A DNA stretch of 64,000 nt. Origin: Calliopsis andreniformis. Lineage: Eukaryota > Arthropoda > Insecta > Hymenoptera > Andrenidae. The position numbers and the translations under genes were made by a program. The notes beneath the pieces are model-generated. The model was not told the DNA's origin. It was given only the letters and a program-made list of their open reading frames with translations, and did no database searches. Below, piece by piece: positions 12,593 to 25,503 of this stretch. The stretch is from positions 186,001 to 250,000 of the forward strand of contig NW_027480532.1 of NCBI RefSeq assembly GCF_051401765.1, in the 5' to 3' direction. The stretch's first letter is position 1. Every line of letters starts with the position of its first letter.

Positions 12593-14220
12593 TCAATCCT
12601 CAATCCTCAATCCTCAATCTTCAATCCGCAATACTCAATCTACAATCCTCAACCCTCAATCCTCAGTCCTCTATCCTCAATCCTCAATCGTCAGGCTTCA
12701 ATCCTCAATACTCAATCTTCAATACTCAATCCTCAATCGTCATTCGTCAATCCTCATTCTTCAGTCCTCAATACCCAATCCTCAATCTTCAATCTTCAAC
12801 CCTCAATCCTCAACTCTCAATCCTCAACCCTCAATCCTCAGACCTCAAACCTCAATCCTCAACTCTCAGCCCTCATCCTCAATCCTCAATCCTCAATCTT
12901 CAATCCTCAATCCTCAATCCTCATTCTTCAATCCTCAACACCCAATCCTCAATCTTCAATCCTCAATCCTCAATTCTCAGACCTCAACCCTCAAACTTCA
13001 ATCCTCAATACTCAATCTTCAATAATCAATCCTCAATTCTCAATCCTCAATACTCAATCCTCAATCCTCAATCTTCAATCCTCAATCCTCATTCTTCAAT
13101 CCTGAATACCCAATCCTCAATATTCAATACTCAATCCTCAATCCTCAGTCCTCAGTACTCAACTATTAGTCCTCAATTCTCAATACTCAATCCTCAATCC
13201 TCAATTCTCAATCCTCAATCCTCTGTCCTCAGTCCTCTAACCTCAACCCGCAACCCTCAGCCCTCATCCTCAATCCTCAATACTCAATCCTCAATCCTCA
13301 ATCTTCAATCCTCAATACTCAATCTTCAATAATCAATCCTCAATTCTCAATCCTCAATACTCAATCCTCAATCCTCAATCTTCAATCATCAATACTCAGT
13401 CTTCAATCCTCAATCCTCAATCCTCAATCCTCATTCTACAATCCTCAATACACAATCCTCAATCTTCAATCCTCAATCCTCAATCCTCAATCCTCAATCC
13501 TCAGGCCTCAAACATCAATACTCAACCCTCAGTCCTCGTCCTCAATCCACAACAATCAATCCTCAATCCTCATTCTTCAAGTATCAATATTCAATCTTCA
13601 GTCCTCAATCCTCAATCCTCAATCCTCAATCCTCAATCCTCAATCCTCAATGTTCAATCCGCAATACCCAATCCTCAATCGTCAATCCTCAATCCTCAAT
13701 CCTCAATCCTCAATCCTCAATCCTCAATACTCAATCCTCAATCCTCAGTCCTCAAACCTCAAACCTCAATCTTCAATCCTCAATACTCAATCTTCAATCC
13801 TCCGTCCTCAATCCTCAACCCTCAATCCTCAATCCTCAATCGTCAGGCTTCAATCCTCAGTACTCAATCTTCAATCCTCAATCCTCAATCGTCATTCGTC
13901 AATCCTCATTCTTCAGTCCTCAATACCCAATCCTCAATCTTCAATCCTCAATCCTCAGCTCTCAATCCTCAACCCTCAATCCTCAGACCTCAAACCTCAA
14001 TCCTCAACTCTCAGCCCTCATCCTCAATCCTCAATCCTCAATCTTCAATCGTCAATCCTCAATCCTCATTCTTCAATCCTCAACACCCAATCCTCAATCT
14101 TCAATCCTCAATCCTCAATTCTCAGACCTCAACCCTCAAACTTCAATCCTCAATACTCAATCTGCAACCCTCAATCCTCAGTCCTCAATCCTCAATCCTC
14201 ATTCTTCAATCCTCAATACC

Positions 14221-16052
14221 CAATCCTCAATCTTCAATCCTCAATCCACAATCGTCAATCCTCAATCCTCATTCTTCAATCCTCAACACCCAATCCTCAA
14301 TCTTCAATCCTCAATCCTCAATCGTCATTCGTCAATCCTCATTCTTGAATCCTCAATACCCAATCCTCAATCTTCAATCTTCATCCCTGAATCCTCAACT
14401 CTCAATCCTCAACCCTCAATCCTCAGACCTCAAACCTCAATCCTAAACTCTCAGCCCTCATCCTCAATCCTCAATCCTCAATCTTGAATCCTCAATCCTC
14501 AATCCTCAATTCTCAATCCTCAATCGTCAATCCTCAGACCTCAAACATCAATACTCAACCCACAGTCCTCGTCCTCAATCCACAACCATCAATCCTCAAT
14601 CCTCAATCTTCAATCATCGATATTCAATCTACAGTCCTCAATCCTCAATCCTCAATCCTCAATCCTCAATCTTCAATGTTCAATCCGCAATACCCAATCC
14701 TCAATCTTCAATCCTCAATCCACAATCCTCAATCCTCAATCCTCATTCCTCAACCCTCATTCTTCAATCATCAATATCCAATCCTCAATCTTCAATCCTC
14801 AATCCTCAATCCTCAATTCTCAATCCTCAATCCTCAGTCCTAAGTCCTCAAATCTCAATCCTCAACCCTCAGCCCTCATCCTCAATCCTCAATCCTCAAT
14901 CTTCAACCCTAAATCCTCAATCCTGAAGCATCAATCCTCAATCCTCAATCCTCAGTCCTCAAACCACAATTCTGAATCCTCAATCTTCAGACCTCAGACC
15001 TCAACAATCAGACGTCAATCCTGAATCCTTAATAGAATATCATCAATTCACAGTTTTCAATACCCAATACTCAATCTGCAATCTTCAAATCTCTATTCAC
15101 AAACATCAATTCTCATCACTCAACCCTCAACACTCAGTCCGCAATCCTCAATATTCAACCCTCAATACTCAATACTCAATCCTCAATCCTCAATCGTCAA
15201 TACTCAATACTCAATCTTCAATCCTCAATCCTCAATCCTCAATCCTCAGTCCTCAATCCTCAATCTTCAATCGTCAATACTCAGTCTTCAATCCTCAATC
15301 CTCAATCCGCAACCCTCAATGCTCAATCCTCAATCCTCAATCCTCAAACCTCAATCTTCAATCCTCAATACTCAATCTGCAATCCTCAATCCTCAATCTT
15401 CAATCCTCAATCCTCAATCGTCGATCCTCAATCCACAATCCTCAACCTTCAATCCTCAATCCTCAATCCCCAATCCTCAACCCTCAATCCTCAATCTTCA
15501 GTCCTCAATAATCAATCTTCAATCCTCAATTCTCAATACTCAATAGAATATCCTGAATTCTCAGAATTCAATACTCAAACCTCAACACGCAACCCTGAAT
15601 CCTCAATCCTCAATCCTCAATCCTCAATCTTCAATCCTCAATACTCAATCTTCAATCCTCCATCCTCAATCCTCAGTCCTCAATCCTCAATCCTCAATCG
15701 TCAGGCTTCAATCCTCAATACTCAATCTTCAATCCTAAATCCTCAATCGTCATTCGTCAATCCTCATTCTTCAATCCTCAATACCCAATCCACAATCTTC
15801 AATCTTCAACCCTCAATCCTCAACTCTCAATCCTCAACCCTCAATCCTCAGACCTCAAACCTCAATCCTCAACTCTCAGCCCTCATCCTCAATCCTCAAT
15901 CCTCAATCTTGAATCCTCAATCCTCAATCCTCAATTCTCAAACCTCAATCCTCAATCCTCAGACCTCAAACATCAATACTCAACCCTCAGTTCTCGTCCT
16001 CAATCCACAACCATCAATCCTCAATCCTCAATCTTCAATCATCGACATTCAA
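14221..16052 (+). repeat. Additional H1 module (2032-bp period)
   Basis: Landmarks match the first part of the window at an offset of 14020 (B 1011 to 15031, A 1522 to 15542) and match the next module at 2032 (B 15031 to 17063). Five six-base units lie between the latter two B blocks, so 2032 equals 286 heptamers plus 5 hexamers. It is an extra tandem copy of the type-a module inserted between copies 2 and 3. Confidence 0.8.
15031..15602 (+). repeat. B-A module 5 (type a)
   Basis: CAGTTTTC form of B, perfect inverted repeat in A (15542), spacing 511. An upstream GACGTCAATCC replaces GATGTCAATCC. Confidence 0.87.
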
Positions 16053-17062
16053 TCTTCAGTCCTCAATCCTCAATCCTCAATCCTCAATCCTCAATCTTCA
16101 ATGTTCAATCCGCAATACCCCATCCTCAATCTTCAATCCTCAATCCACAATCCTCAATCCTCAATCCTCATTCTTCAATCCTCAACACCCAATCATCAAT
16201 CTTCAATCCTCAATCCTCAATTCTCAGACCACAACCCTCAATCTTCAATCCTCAATACTCAATCTGCAACCCTCAATCCTCAGTCCTCAATCCTCAATCC
16301 TCATTCTTCAATCCTCAATACCCAATCCTCAATCTTCAATCCTCAATCCTCAATCGTCATTCGTCAATCCTCATTCTTCAATCCTCAATACCCAATCCTC
16401 AATCTTCAATCTTCAACCCTGAATCCTCAACTCTCAATCCTCAACCCTCAATCCTCAGACCTCAAACCTCAATCCTAAACTCTCAGCCCTCATCCTCAAT
16501 CCTCAATCCTCAATCTTGAATCATCAATCCTCAATCCTCAATTCTCAATCCTCAATCCTCAATCCTCAGACCTGAAACATCAATACTCAACCCACAGTCC
16601 TCGTCCTCAATCCACAACCATCAATCCTCAATCCTCAATCTTCAATCATCGATATTCAATCTTCAGTCCTCAATCCTCAATCCTCAATCCTCAATCCTCA
16701 ATCTTCAATGTTCAATCCGCAACACCCAATCCTCAATCTTCAATCCCCAATCCACAATCCTCAATCCTCAATCCTCATTCCTCAATCCTGATTCTTCAAT
16801 CATCAATATCCAATCCTCAATCTTCAATCCTCAATCCTCAATCCTCAGTTCTCAATTCTCAATCCTCAGTCCTAAGTCCTCAAATCTCAATCCTCAACCC
16901 TCAGCCCTCATCCTCAATCCTCAATCCTCAATCTTCAACCCTAAATCCTCAATCCTGAAGCATCAATCCTCAATCCTCAATCCTCAGTCCTCAAACCTCA
17001 ATTCTGAATCCTCAATCTTCAGACCTCAGACCTCAACAATCAGATGTCAATCCTGAATCCTT

Positions 17063-17634
17063 AATAGAATATCATCAATTCACAGTTTTCAATACCCAAT
17101 ACTCAATCTGCAATCTTCAAATCTCTATTCACAAACATCAATTCTCATCACTCAACCCTCAACACTCAGTCCGCAATCCTCAACCTTCAACCCTCAATCC
17201 TCAATACTCAATCCTCAATCCTCAATCGTCAATACTCAATACTCAATCTTCAATCCTCAATCCTCAATCCTCAATCCTCAGTCCTCAATCCTCAATCTTC
17301 AATCGTCAATACTCAGTCTTCAATCCTCAATCCTCAATCCGCAACCCTCAATGCTCAATCCTCAATCCTCAATCCTCAAACCTCAATCTTCAATCCTCAA
17401 TACTCAATCTGCAATCCTCAATCCTCAATCTTCAATCCTCAATCCTCAATCGTCGATCCTCAATCCACAATCCTCAACCTTCAATCCTCAATCCTCAATC
17501 CCCTATCCTCAACCCTCAATCCTCAATCTTCAGTCCTCAATAATCAATCTTCAATCCTCAATTCTCAATACTCAATAGAATATCCTGAATTCTCAGAATT
17601 CAATACTCAAACCTCAACACGCAACCCTGAATCC
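17063..17634 (+). repeat. B-A module 6 (type a)
   Basis: Spacing 511, A at 17574 with the perfect inverted repeat; 2032 bases after module 5 and 16052 after module 1. Confidence 0.88.
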
Positions 17635-19200
17635 TCAATCCTCAATCCTCAATCCTCAATCTTCAATCCTCAATACTCAATCTTCAATCCTCCATCCTCA
17701 ATCCTCAGTCCTCAATCCTCAATCCTCAATCGTCAGGCTTCAATCCTCAATACTCAATCTTCAATCCTAAATCCTCAATCGTCATTCGTCAATCCTCATT
17801 CTTCAATCCTCAATACCCAATCCTCAATCTTCAATCTTCAACCCTCAATCCTCAACTCTCAATCCTCAACCCTCAATCCTCAGACCTCAAACCTCAATCC
17901 TCAACTCTCAGCCCTCATCCTCAATCCTCAATCCTCAATCTTGAATCCTCAATCCTCAATCCTCAATTCTCAAACCTCAATCCTCAATCCTCAGACCTCA
18001 AACATCAATACTCAACCCTCAGTCCTCGTCCTCAATCCACAACCATCAATCCTCAATCCTCAATCTTCAATCATCGACATTCAATCTTCAGTCCTCAATC
18101 CTCAATCCTCAATCCTCAATCCTCAATCTTCAATGTTCAATCCGCAATACCCAATCCTCAATCTTCAATCCTCAATCCACAATCCTCAATCCTCAATCCT
18201 CATTCTTCAATCCTCAACACCCAATCATCAATCTTCAATTCTCAATCCTCAATTCTCAGACCACAACCCTCAATCTTCAATCCTCAATACTCAATCTGCA
18301 ACCCTCAATCCTCAGTCCTCAATCCTCAATCCTCATTCTTCAATCCTCAATACCCAATCCTCAATCTTCAATCCTCAATCCTCAATCGTCATTCGTCAAT
18401 CCTCATTCTTCAATCCTCAATACCCAATCCCCAATCTTCAATCTTCAACCCTCAATCCTCAACTCTCAAACCTCAACCCTCAATCCTCAGACCTCAAACC
18501 TCAATCCTCAACTCTCAGCCCTGATCCTCAATCCTCAATCCTCAATCTTCAATCCTCAATCCTCAATCCTCATTCTTCAATCCTCAACACCCAATCCTCA
18601 ATCTTCAATCCTCAATCCTCAATCCTCAACACTCAATCCTCAATGTTCAATCCTCAATACCCAACCCTCAGTCTTCAATCCTCAATCCTCAATCCTCAAT
18701 CTTCAGTCCTCAATCCTCAGCCCTCAATCCTCAATCTTCAATCCTTAATACTCAATCCTCAATCCTCAGTCCTCAAACCTCAAACCTCAATCTTCAATCC
18801 TCAATACTCAATCTTCAATCCTCCGTCCTCAATCCTCAACCCTCAATCCTCAATCCTCAATCGTCAGGCTTCAATCCTCAACACTCAATCTTCAATCCTC
18901 AATCCTCAATCCTCATTCCTCAATCCTCATGCTTCAATCCTCAATACCCAATCCTCAATCTTCAATCCTCAATCCTCAATCCTCAATTCTCAATCCTCAA
19001 TCCTCAGTCCTAAGTCCTCAAATCTCAATCCTCAACCCTCAGCCCTCATCCTCAATCCTCAATCCTCAATCTTCAACCCTCAATCCTCAATCCTGAAGCA
19101 TCAACCCTCAATCCTCAATCCTCAGTCCTCAAACCTCAATTCTGAATCCTCAATCTTCAGACCTCAGTCCTCAACAATCAGATGTCAATCCTGAATCCTT

Positions 19201-19786
19201 AATAGAATATCATCAATTCACAGTTTTTAATACCCAATACTCAATCTGCAATCTTCAAATCTCTATTCACAAACATCAATTCTCATCACTCAACCCTCAA
19301 CACTCAGTCCGCAATCCTCAACCTTCAACCCTCAATCCTCAATACTCAATCCTCAATCCTCAATCCTCAATCGTCAATACTCAATACTCAATCTTCAATC
19401 CTCAATCCTCAATCCTCAATCCTCAATCCTCAATCCTCAATCCTCAATCTTCAATCGTCAATACTCAATCTTCAATCCTTCATCCTCAATCCGCAACACT
19501 CAATGCTCAATCCTCAATCCTCAATCCTCAAACCTCAATCTTCAATCCTCAATACTCATTCTGCAATCCTCAATCCTCAATCTTCAATCCTCAATCCTCA
19601 ATCGTCGATCCTCAATCCCCAATCCTCAATCTTCAATCCTCAATCCTCAATCCCCAATCCTCAATCCTCAATCCTCAATCTTCAATCCTCAATACTCAAT
19701 CTTCAATCCTCAATTCTCAATACTCAATAGAATATCCTGAATTCTCAGGATTCAATACTCAAACCTCAACACGCAACACTGAATCC
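19201..19786 (+). repeat. B-A module 7 (type b)
   Basis: CAGTTTTTAATAC in B, AGGATTCA in A (19726), spacing 525 as in module 2. Lies 2138 bases after module 6, repeating the a-then-b arrangement. Confidence 0.88.
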
Positions 19787-20488
19787 TCAATCCTCAATCC
19801 TCAATCCTCAATCTTCAATCCGCAATACTCAATCTACAATCCTCAACCCTCAATCCTCAACCCTCAATCCTCAATCCTCAATCGTCAGGCTTCAATCCTC
19901 AATACTCAATCTTCAATCCTCAATCCTCAATCGTCATTCGTCAATCCTCATTCTTCAGTCCTCAATACCCAATCCTCAATCTTCAATCTTCAACCCTCAA
20001 TCCTCAGCTCTCAATCCTCAACGCTCAATCCTCAGACCTCAAACCTCAATCCTCAACTCTCAGCCCTCATCCTCAATCCTCAATCCTCAATCTTCAATCG
20101 TCAATCCTCAATCCTCATTCTTCAATCCTCAACACCCAATCCTCAATCTTCAATCCTCAATCCTCAATTCTCAGACCTCAACCCTCAAACTTCAATCCTC
20201 AATACTCAATCTGCAACCCTCAATCCTCAGTCCTCAATCCTCAATCCTCATTCTTCAATCCTCAATCCTCAATCCTCAATCCTCAATCCTCAATCCTCAA
20301 TCCTCAACACTCAATCCTCAATGTTCAATCCTCAATACCCAACCCTCAGTCTTCAATCCTCAATCCTCAATCCTCAATCTTCAGTCCTCAATCCTCAGTC
20401 CTCAAACCTCAATTCTGAATCCTCAATCCTGAATCCTCAATCTTCAGCCCTCAGTCCTCAACAATCAGTTGACATTCCTCAATCCTCA

Positions 20489-20597
20489 GTAGAATATCCT
20501 CAATTCACAGCTTTCAATACTCAATACTCAATCTGCAATCCTCCAACCTGTATCCACAAACATCAATTTTCACCACTCAACCCTCAGCACTCATTCC
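20489..20597 (+). repeat. C block 3
   Basis: Matches C block 1 at offset 15082, including CAGTTGACATTCC upstream. Confidence 0.85.
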
Positions 20598-21113
20598 TCA
20601 ATGTTCAATCCTCAATACTCAACTCTCAACCTTCCATCCTCAATACTGAATCTTCAATCCTCAACTCTCAATCCTCAATCTTCAATCCTCAATTCTCAAT
20701 CCTAAATCCTCAATCCTCAGACCTCAAATATCAATACTCAACCCTCAGTCCTCGTCCTCAGTCCTCTAACCTCAACCCTCAACCCTCAGCCCTCATCCTC
20801 AATCCTCAATACTCAATCGTCAATCCTCAATCTTCAATCCTCAATACTCAATCTTCAATAATCAATCCTCAATTCTCAATCCTCAATACTCAGTCCTCAA
20901 TCCTCAATCTTCAATCATCAATACTCAGTCTTCAATCCTCAATACTCAATCTGCAATCCTCAATCCTCAATCTTCAATGCTCAATACTCAATCGTCGATC
21001 CTCAATCCCCAATCCTCAATGTTCAATCCGCAATACCCAATCCCCAATCCTCAATCCTCAACACTCAATCCTCAATGTTCAATCCTCAATTCTCAATCCT
21101 CAGTACTCAATCC

Positions 21114-21121
21114 TCAATTTC
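21114..21121 (+). repeat. Eight-base unit TCAATTTC
   Basis: A rare one-base-long unit. Followed by TCAACCT. Occurs at only two other places that I found. Confidence 0.78.
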
Positions 21122-22452
21122 TCAACCTTCAATCATCAATACTCAGTCTTCAAACCTCAATCCTCAATCCTCAATCCTCAATCCTCATTCTTCAACCCTC
21201 AATACACAATCCTCAGTCTTCAATCCTCAATGTTCAATCCGCAATACCCAATCCTCAATCTTCAATCCTCAATCCTCAATACTCAATCCTCAATCCTCAA
21301 TCTTCAATCCTCAATACTCAATCTTCAATAATCAATCCTCAATTCTCAATCCCCAATACTCAATCCTCAATCCTCAATCTTCAATCATCAATACTCAATA
21401 TTCAATCCTCAATACTCAGTCCTCAATCCTCAATCTTCAAGCATCAATACTCAGTCTTCAATCCTCAATCCTCAATCCTCAATCCTCAATCCTCATTCTT
21501 CAATCCTCAATACACAATCCGCAATCTTCGATCCTCAATCCTCAACCCTCAATCCTCAATCCTCAGATCTCAAACATCAATACTCAACCCTCAGTCCTCG
21601 TCCTCAATCCACAACAATCAATCCTCAATCCTCATTCTTCAATCATCAATATTCAATCTTCAGTCCTCAATCCTCAATCCTCAATCCTCAATCCTCAATC
21701 CTCAATGTTCAATCCGCAACACCCAATCCTCAATCATCAATCCTCAATCCTCAATCCTCAATCCTCAATCCTCAATCCTCAATCCTCAATACTCAATCCT
21801 CAATCCCCAGTCCTCAAACCTCAAACCTCAATCTTCAATCCTCAATGCTCAATCTTCAATCCTCCGTCCTCAACCCTCAACCCTCAAACATCAATCCTCA
21901 ATCGTCAGGCTTCAATCCTCAATCCTCAGTACCCAATCCTCATTCTTCAATCCTCAATCCTCAATCCTCAATTCCCAATCCTCAGTCCTCAGTCCTAAGT
22001 CCTCAAATCTCAATCCTCAACCCTCAGCCCCCATCCTCAATACTCAATCCTCAATCTTCAACCCTCAATCCTCAATCCTCATTCTTCAATCCTCAACACC
22101 CAATCCTCAACCTTCAATCCTCAATCCTCAATTCTCAGACCTCAACCCTCAAACTTCAATCCTCAATACTCAATCTGCAACCCTCAATCCTCAGTCCTCA
22201 ATCCTCAATCCTCATTCTTCAATCCTCAATCCTCAATCCTCAATCCTCAATCCTCAATCCTCAATCCTCAACACTCAATCCTCAATGTTCAATCCTCAAT
22301 ACCCAACCCTCAGTCTTCAATCCTCAATCCTCAATCCTCAATCTTCAGTCCTCAATCCTCAGTCCTCAAACCTCAATTCTGAATCCTCAATCCTGAATCC
22401 TCAATCTTCAGCCCTCAGTCCTCAACAATCAGTTGACATTCCTCAATCCTCA

Positions 22453-22561
22453 GTAGAATATCCTCAATTCACAGCTTTCAATACTCAATACTCAATCTGC
22501 AATCCTCCAACCTGTATCCACAAACACCAATTTTCACCACTCAACCCTCAGCACTCATTCC
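22453..22561 (+). repeat. C block 4
   Basis: Carries ACACCAATTTTC; 1964 bases after C block 3. Confidence 0.84.
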
Positions 22562-22700
22562 TCAATGTTCAATCCTCAATCCTCAACTCTCAACCTTCGA
22601 TCCTCAATACTGAATCTTCAATCCTCATCTCTCAATCCTCAATCCTCAATCCTCAACCCTTATTCTTCAATCCTCAGTACCCAATCCTCAATCTTCAATC

Positions 22701-24520
22701 CTCAATACTCAATCTTCAATCCTCCGTCCTCAATCCTCAACCCTCAATCCTCAATCCTCAATCGTCAGGCTTCAATCCTCAATACTCAATCTTCAATCCC
22801 CAATCCTCAATCCTCATTCCTCAATCCTCATCCTTCAATCCTCAATACCCAATCCTCATTCTCCAATCCTCAATCCTCAATCCTCAATTCTCAATCCTCA
22901 ATCCTCAGTCCTAAGTCCTCTAATCTCAATCCTCAACCCTCAGCCCTCATCCTCAATCCTCAATCCTCAAACTTCAACCCTCAATCCTCAATCCTGAAGC
23001 ATCAACCCTCAATCCTCAATCCTCAGTCCTCATACCTCAATTCTGAATCCTCAATCTTCAGACCTCAGACCTCAACAATCAGATGTCAATCCTGAATCCT
23101 TAATAGAATATCATCAATTCACTGTTTTCAATACCCAATACTCAATCTGCAATCTTCAAATCTCTATTCACAAACATCAATTCTCATCACTCAACCCTCA
23201 ACACTCAGTCCGCAATCCTCAACCTTCAACCCTCAATCCTCAATGCTGAATCCTCAATCCTCAATCGTCAATACTCAATACTCAATCTTCAATCCTCAAT
23301 CCTCAATCCTCAATCCTCAATCCCCAATCCTCAATCTTCAATCGTCAATACTCAATCTTCAATCCTCAATACTCAATCCGCAACCCTCAATGCTCAATCC
23401 TCAATCCTCAATCCTCAAACCTCAACCTTCAATCCTCAATACTCAATCTGCAATCCTCAATCCTCAATCTTCAATCCTCAATCCTCAATCGTCGATCCTC
23501 AATCCCGAATCCTCAACCTTCTATCCTCAATCCTCAATCCCCAATCCTCAATCCTCAATCCTCAATCTTCAGTCCTCAATAATCAATCTTCAATCTTCAA
23601 TTCTCAATACTCAATAGAATATCCTGAATTCTCAGAATTCAATACTCAAACCTCAACACGCAACCCTGAATCCTCAATCCTCAATCCTCAATCCTCAATC
23701 TTCAATCCTCAATACTCAATCTTCAATCCTCCATCCTCAATCCTCAGTCCTCAATCCTCAATCCTCAATCGTCAGGCTTCAATCCTCAATACTCAATCTT
23801 CAATCCTCAATCCTCAATCGTCATTCGTCAATCCTCATTCTTCAATCCTCATTCTTCAATCCTCAACACCCAATCTTCAATCTTCAACCCTCAATCCTCA
23901 ACTCTCAATCCTCAACCCTCAATCCTCAGACCTCAAACCTCAATCCTCAACTCTCAGCCCTCATCCTCAATCCTCAATCCTCAGTCTTGAATCCTCAATC
24001 CTCAATCCTCAATTCTCAATCCTCAATCCTCAATCCTCAGACCTCAAACATCAATACTCAACCCTCAGTCCTCGTCCTCAGTCCACAACCATCAATCCTC
24101 AATCCTCAATCTTCAATCATCGATATTCAATCTTCAGTCCTCAATCCTCAATCCTCAATCCTCAATCCTCAATCTTCAATGTTCAATCCGCAATACCCAA
24201 TCCTCAATCTTCAATCCTCAATCCACAATCCTCAATCCTCAATCCTCATTCTTCAATCCTCAACACCCAATCCTCAATCTTCAATCCTCAATCCTCAATT
24301 CTCAGACCACAACCCTCAATCTTCAATCCTCAATACTCAATCTGCAACCCTCAATCCTCAGTCCTCGATCCTCAATCCTCATTCTTCAATCCTCAACACC
24401 CAATCCTCAATCTTCAATCCTCAATCCTCAATTCTCAGACCTCAATCCTCAATCTTCAATCCTCAATACTCAATCTTCAATCCTCAACACTCAATCCTCA
24501 ATCCTCAATCCTCAGACCTC
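22701..24520 (+). repeat. Segment duplicated about 37.5 kb downstream
   Basis: B 23102 and A 23613 match B 60603 and A 61114 at offset 37501. A stretch starting at 23987 matches 61481 at offset 37494, one heptamer less. Both B copies carry the CACTGTTTTC variant. The same B variant, with a shortened module, occurs at 48672 and 56688. Confidence 0.78.
23102..23673 (+). repeat. B-A module 8 (CACTGTTTTC subtype)
   Basis: B carries TTCACTGTTTTC; A at 23613 has the perfect inverted repeat; spacing 511. Closest relative by variant is the module at 60603. Confidence 0.87.
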
Positions 24521-25085
24521 AAACCTCAATCCGCAACCCTCAGCCCTCATCCTCATTCCTCAATCCTCAATCGTCAATCCTCAATCCTCAATCCTCAACC
24601 CTCAATCCTCAATGTTCAATCCTCAATACCCAACCCTCAGTCTTCAATCCTCAATCCTCAATCCTCAATCTTCAATCCTCAATACTCAATCTTCAATCCT
24701 CCGTCCCCAATCCTCAACCCTCAACCCTCAATCCTCAATCCGCAATCGTCAGGCTTCAATCCTCAATACTCAATCTTCAATCCTCAATCCTCAATCCTCA
24801 TTCCTCAATCCACATTCTTCAATCCTCAATACCCAATCCTCAATCTTCAATCCTCAATCCTCAATCCTCAATTCTCAATCCTCAATCCTCTGTCCTAAGT
24901 CCTCAAATCTCAATCGTCAACCCTCAGCCCTCATCCTCAATCCTCAATCCTCAATCTTCAACCCTCAATCCTCAATCCTGAAGCATCAACCCTCAATCCT
25001 CAATCCTCAGTCCTCAGACCTCAATTCTGAATCCTCAATCTTCAGACCTCAGACCTCAAGAATCATATGTCAATCCTGAATCCTT

Positions 25086-25503
25086 AATAGAATATCATCA
25101 ATTCACAGTTTTCAATACCCAATACTCAATCTGCAATCTTCAAATCTCTATTCACAAACATCAATTCTCATCACTCAACCCTCAACACTCAGTCCGCAAT
25201 CCTCAACCTTCAACCCTCAATCCTCAATACTCAATCCTCAATCCTCAATCGTCAATACTTAATACTCAATCTTCAATCCTCAATCCTCAATCCTCGATCC
25301 TCAGTCCTCAATCCTCAATCTTCAATCGTCAATACTCAATCTTCAATCCTCAATCCGCAACCCTCAATGCTCAATCCTCAATCCTCAATCCTCAATCTTC
25401 AATCCTCAATACTCAATCTTCAATCCTCAATTCTCAATACTCAATAGAATATCCTGAATTCTCAGGATTCAATACTCAAACCTCAACACGCAACACCGAG
25501 TCC
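25086..25503 (+). repeat. B-A module 9 (short, apparently hybrid)
   Basis: B has the type-a CAGTTTTC form but A (25443) has the type-b AGGATTCA form. Spacing is 357, that is 154 bases or 22 heptamers shorter than the usual 511. It looks like a recombinant between subtypes. Confidence 0.85.

Larger units (their letters stand above)
8281..14220 (+). repeat. Higher-order repeat H1, copy 2
   Basis: From 8852 it parallels 1-5180 at an offset of 8851. From about 8281 to 12300 it also parallels 15482-19500 at an offset of 7201 (A 8341 to 15542, A 10373 to 17574, B 12000 to 19201). One extra heptamer lies between B 12000 and A 12532 compared with copies 1 and 3. About 189 bases near 13700-13890 are absent from copy 1. 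The first part (8281-8851) is the tail of another 2032-bp module. Confidence 0.85.
16053..20680 (+). repeat. Higher-order repeat H1, copy 3, with an internal 970-bp deletion
   Basis: Positions 16053 to about 19930 follow 1-3880 at offset 16052. Positions 19932 to about 20680 follow 4850-5600 at offset 15082. The 970-base loss joins two copies of the same motif (CGTCATTCGTCAATCC at 3880 and 4850 in copy 1). It ends with a C block at 20489. Confidence 0.83.
20681..22700 (+). repeat. Mosaic heptamer segment with C block and octamer
   Basis: This segment includes a C block at 22453, which is 1964 bases after the one at 20489, and the rare eight-base unit TCAATTTC at 21114. The neighbourhood of that octamer recurs near 59119 and 63195. 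The longest open frame of the window (20977-22914, 645 codons) crosses it. That frame is only the repeat translation and overlaps others with the same peptide in other frames. Confidence 0.75.

Noticed and set aside
20977..22914. 645-codon open frame, the longest in the window, as a repeat-rich protein gene
   Set aside because: The peptide is only the 21-base translation cycle of the heptamer. Overlapping frames (21075-21998, 21845-22396) give the same peptide, there is no promoter or ribosome-binding context, and frames end at random variant stops.
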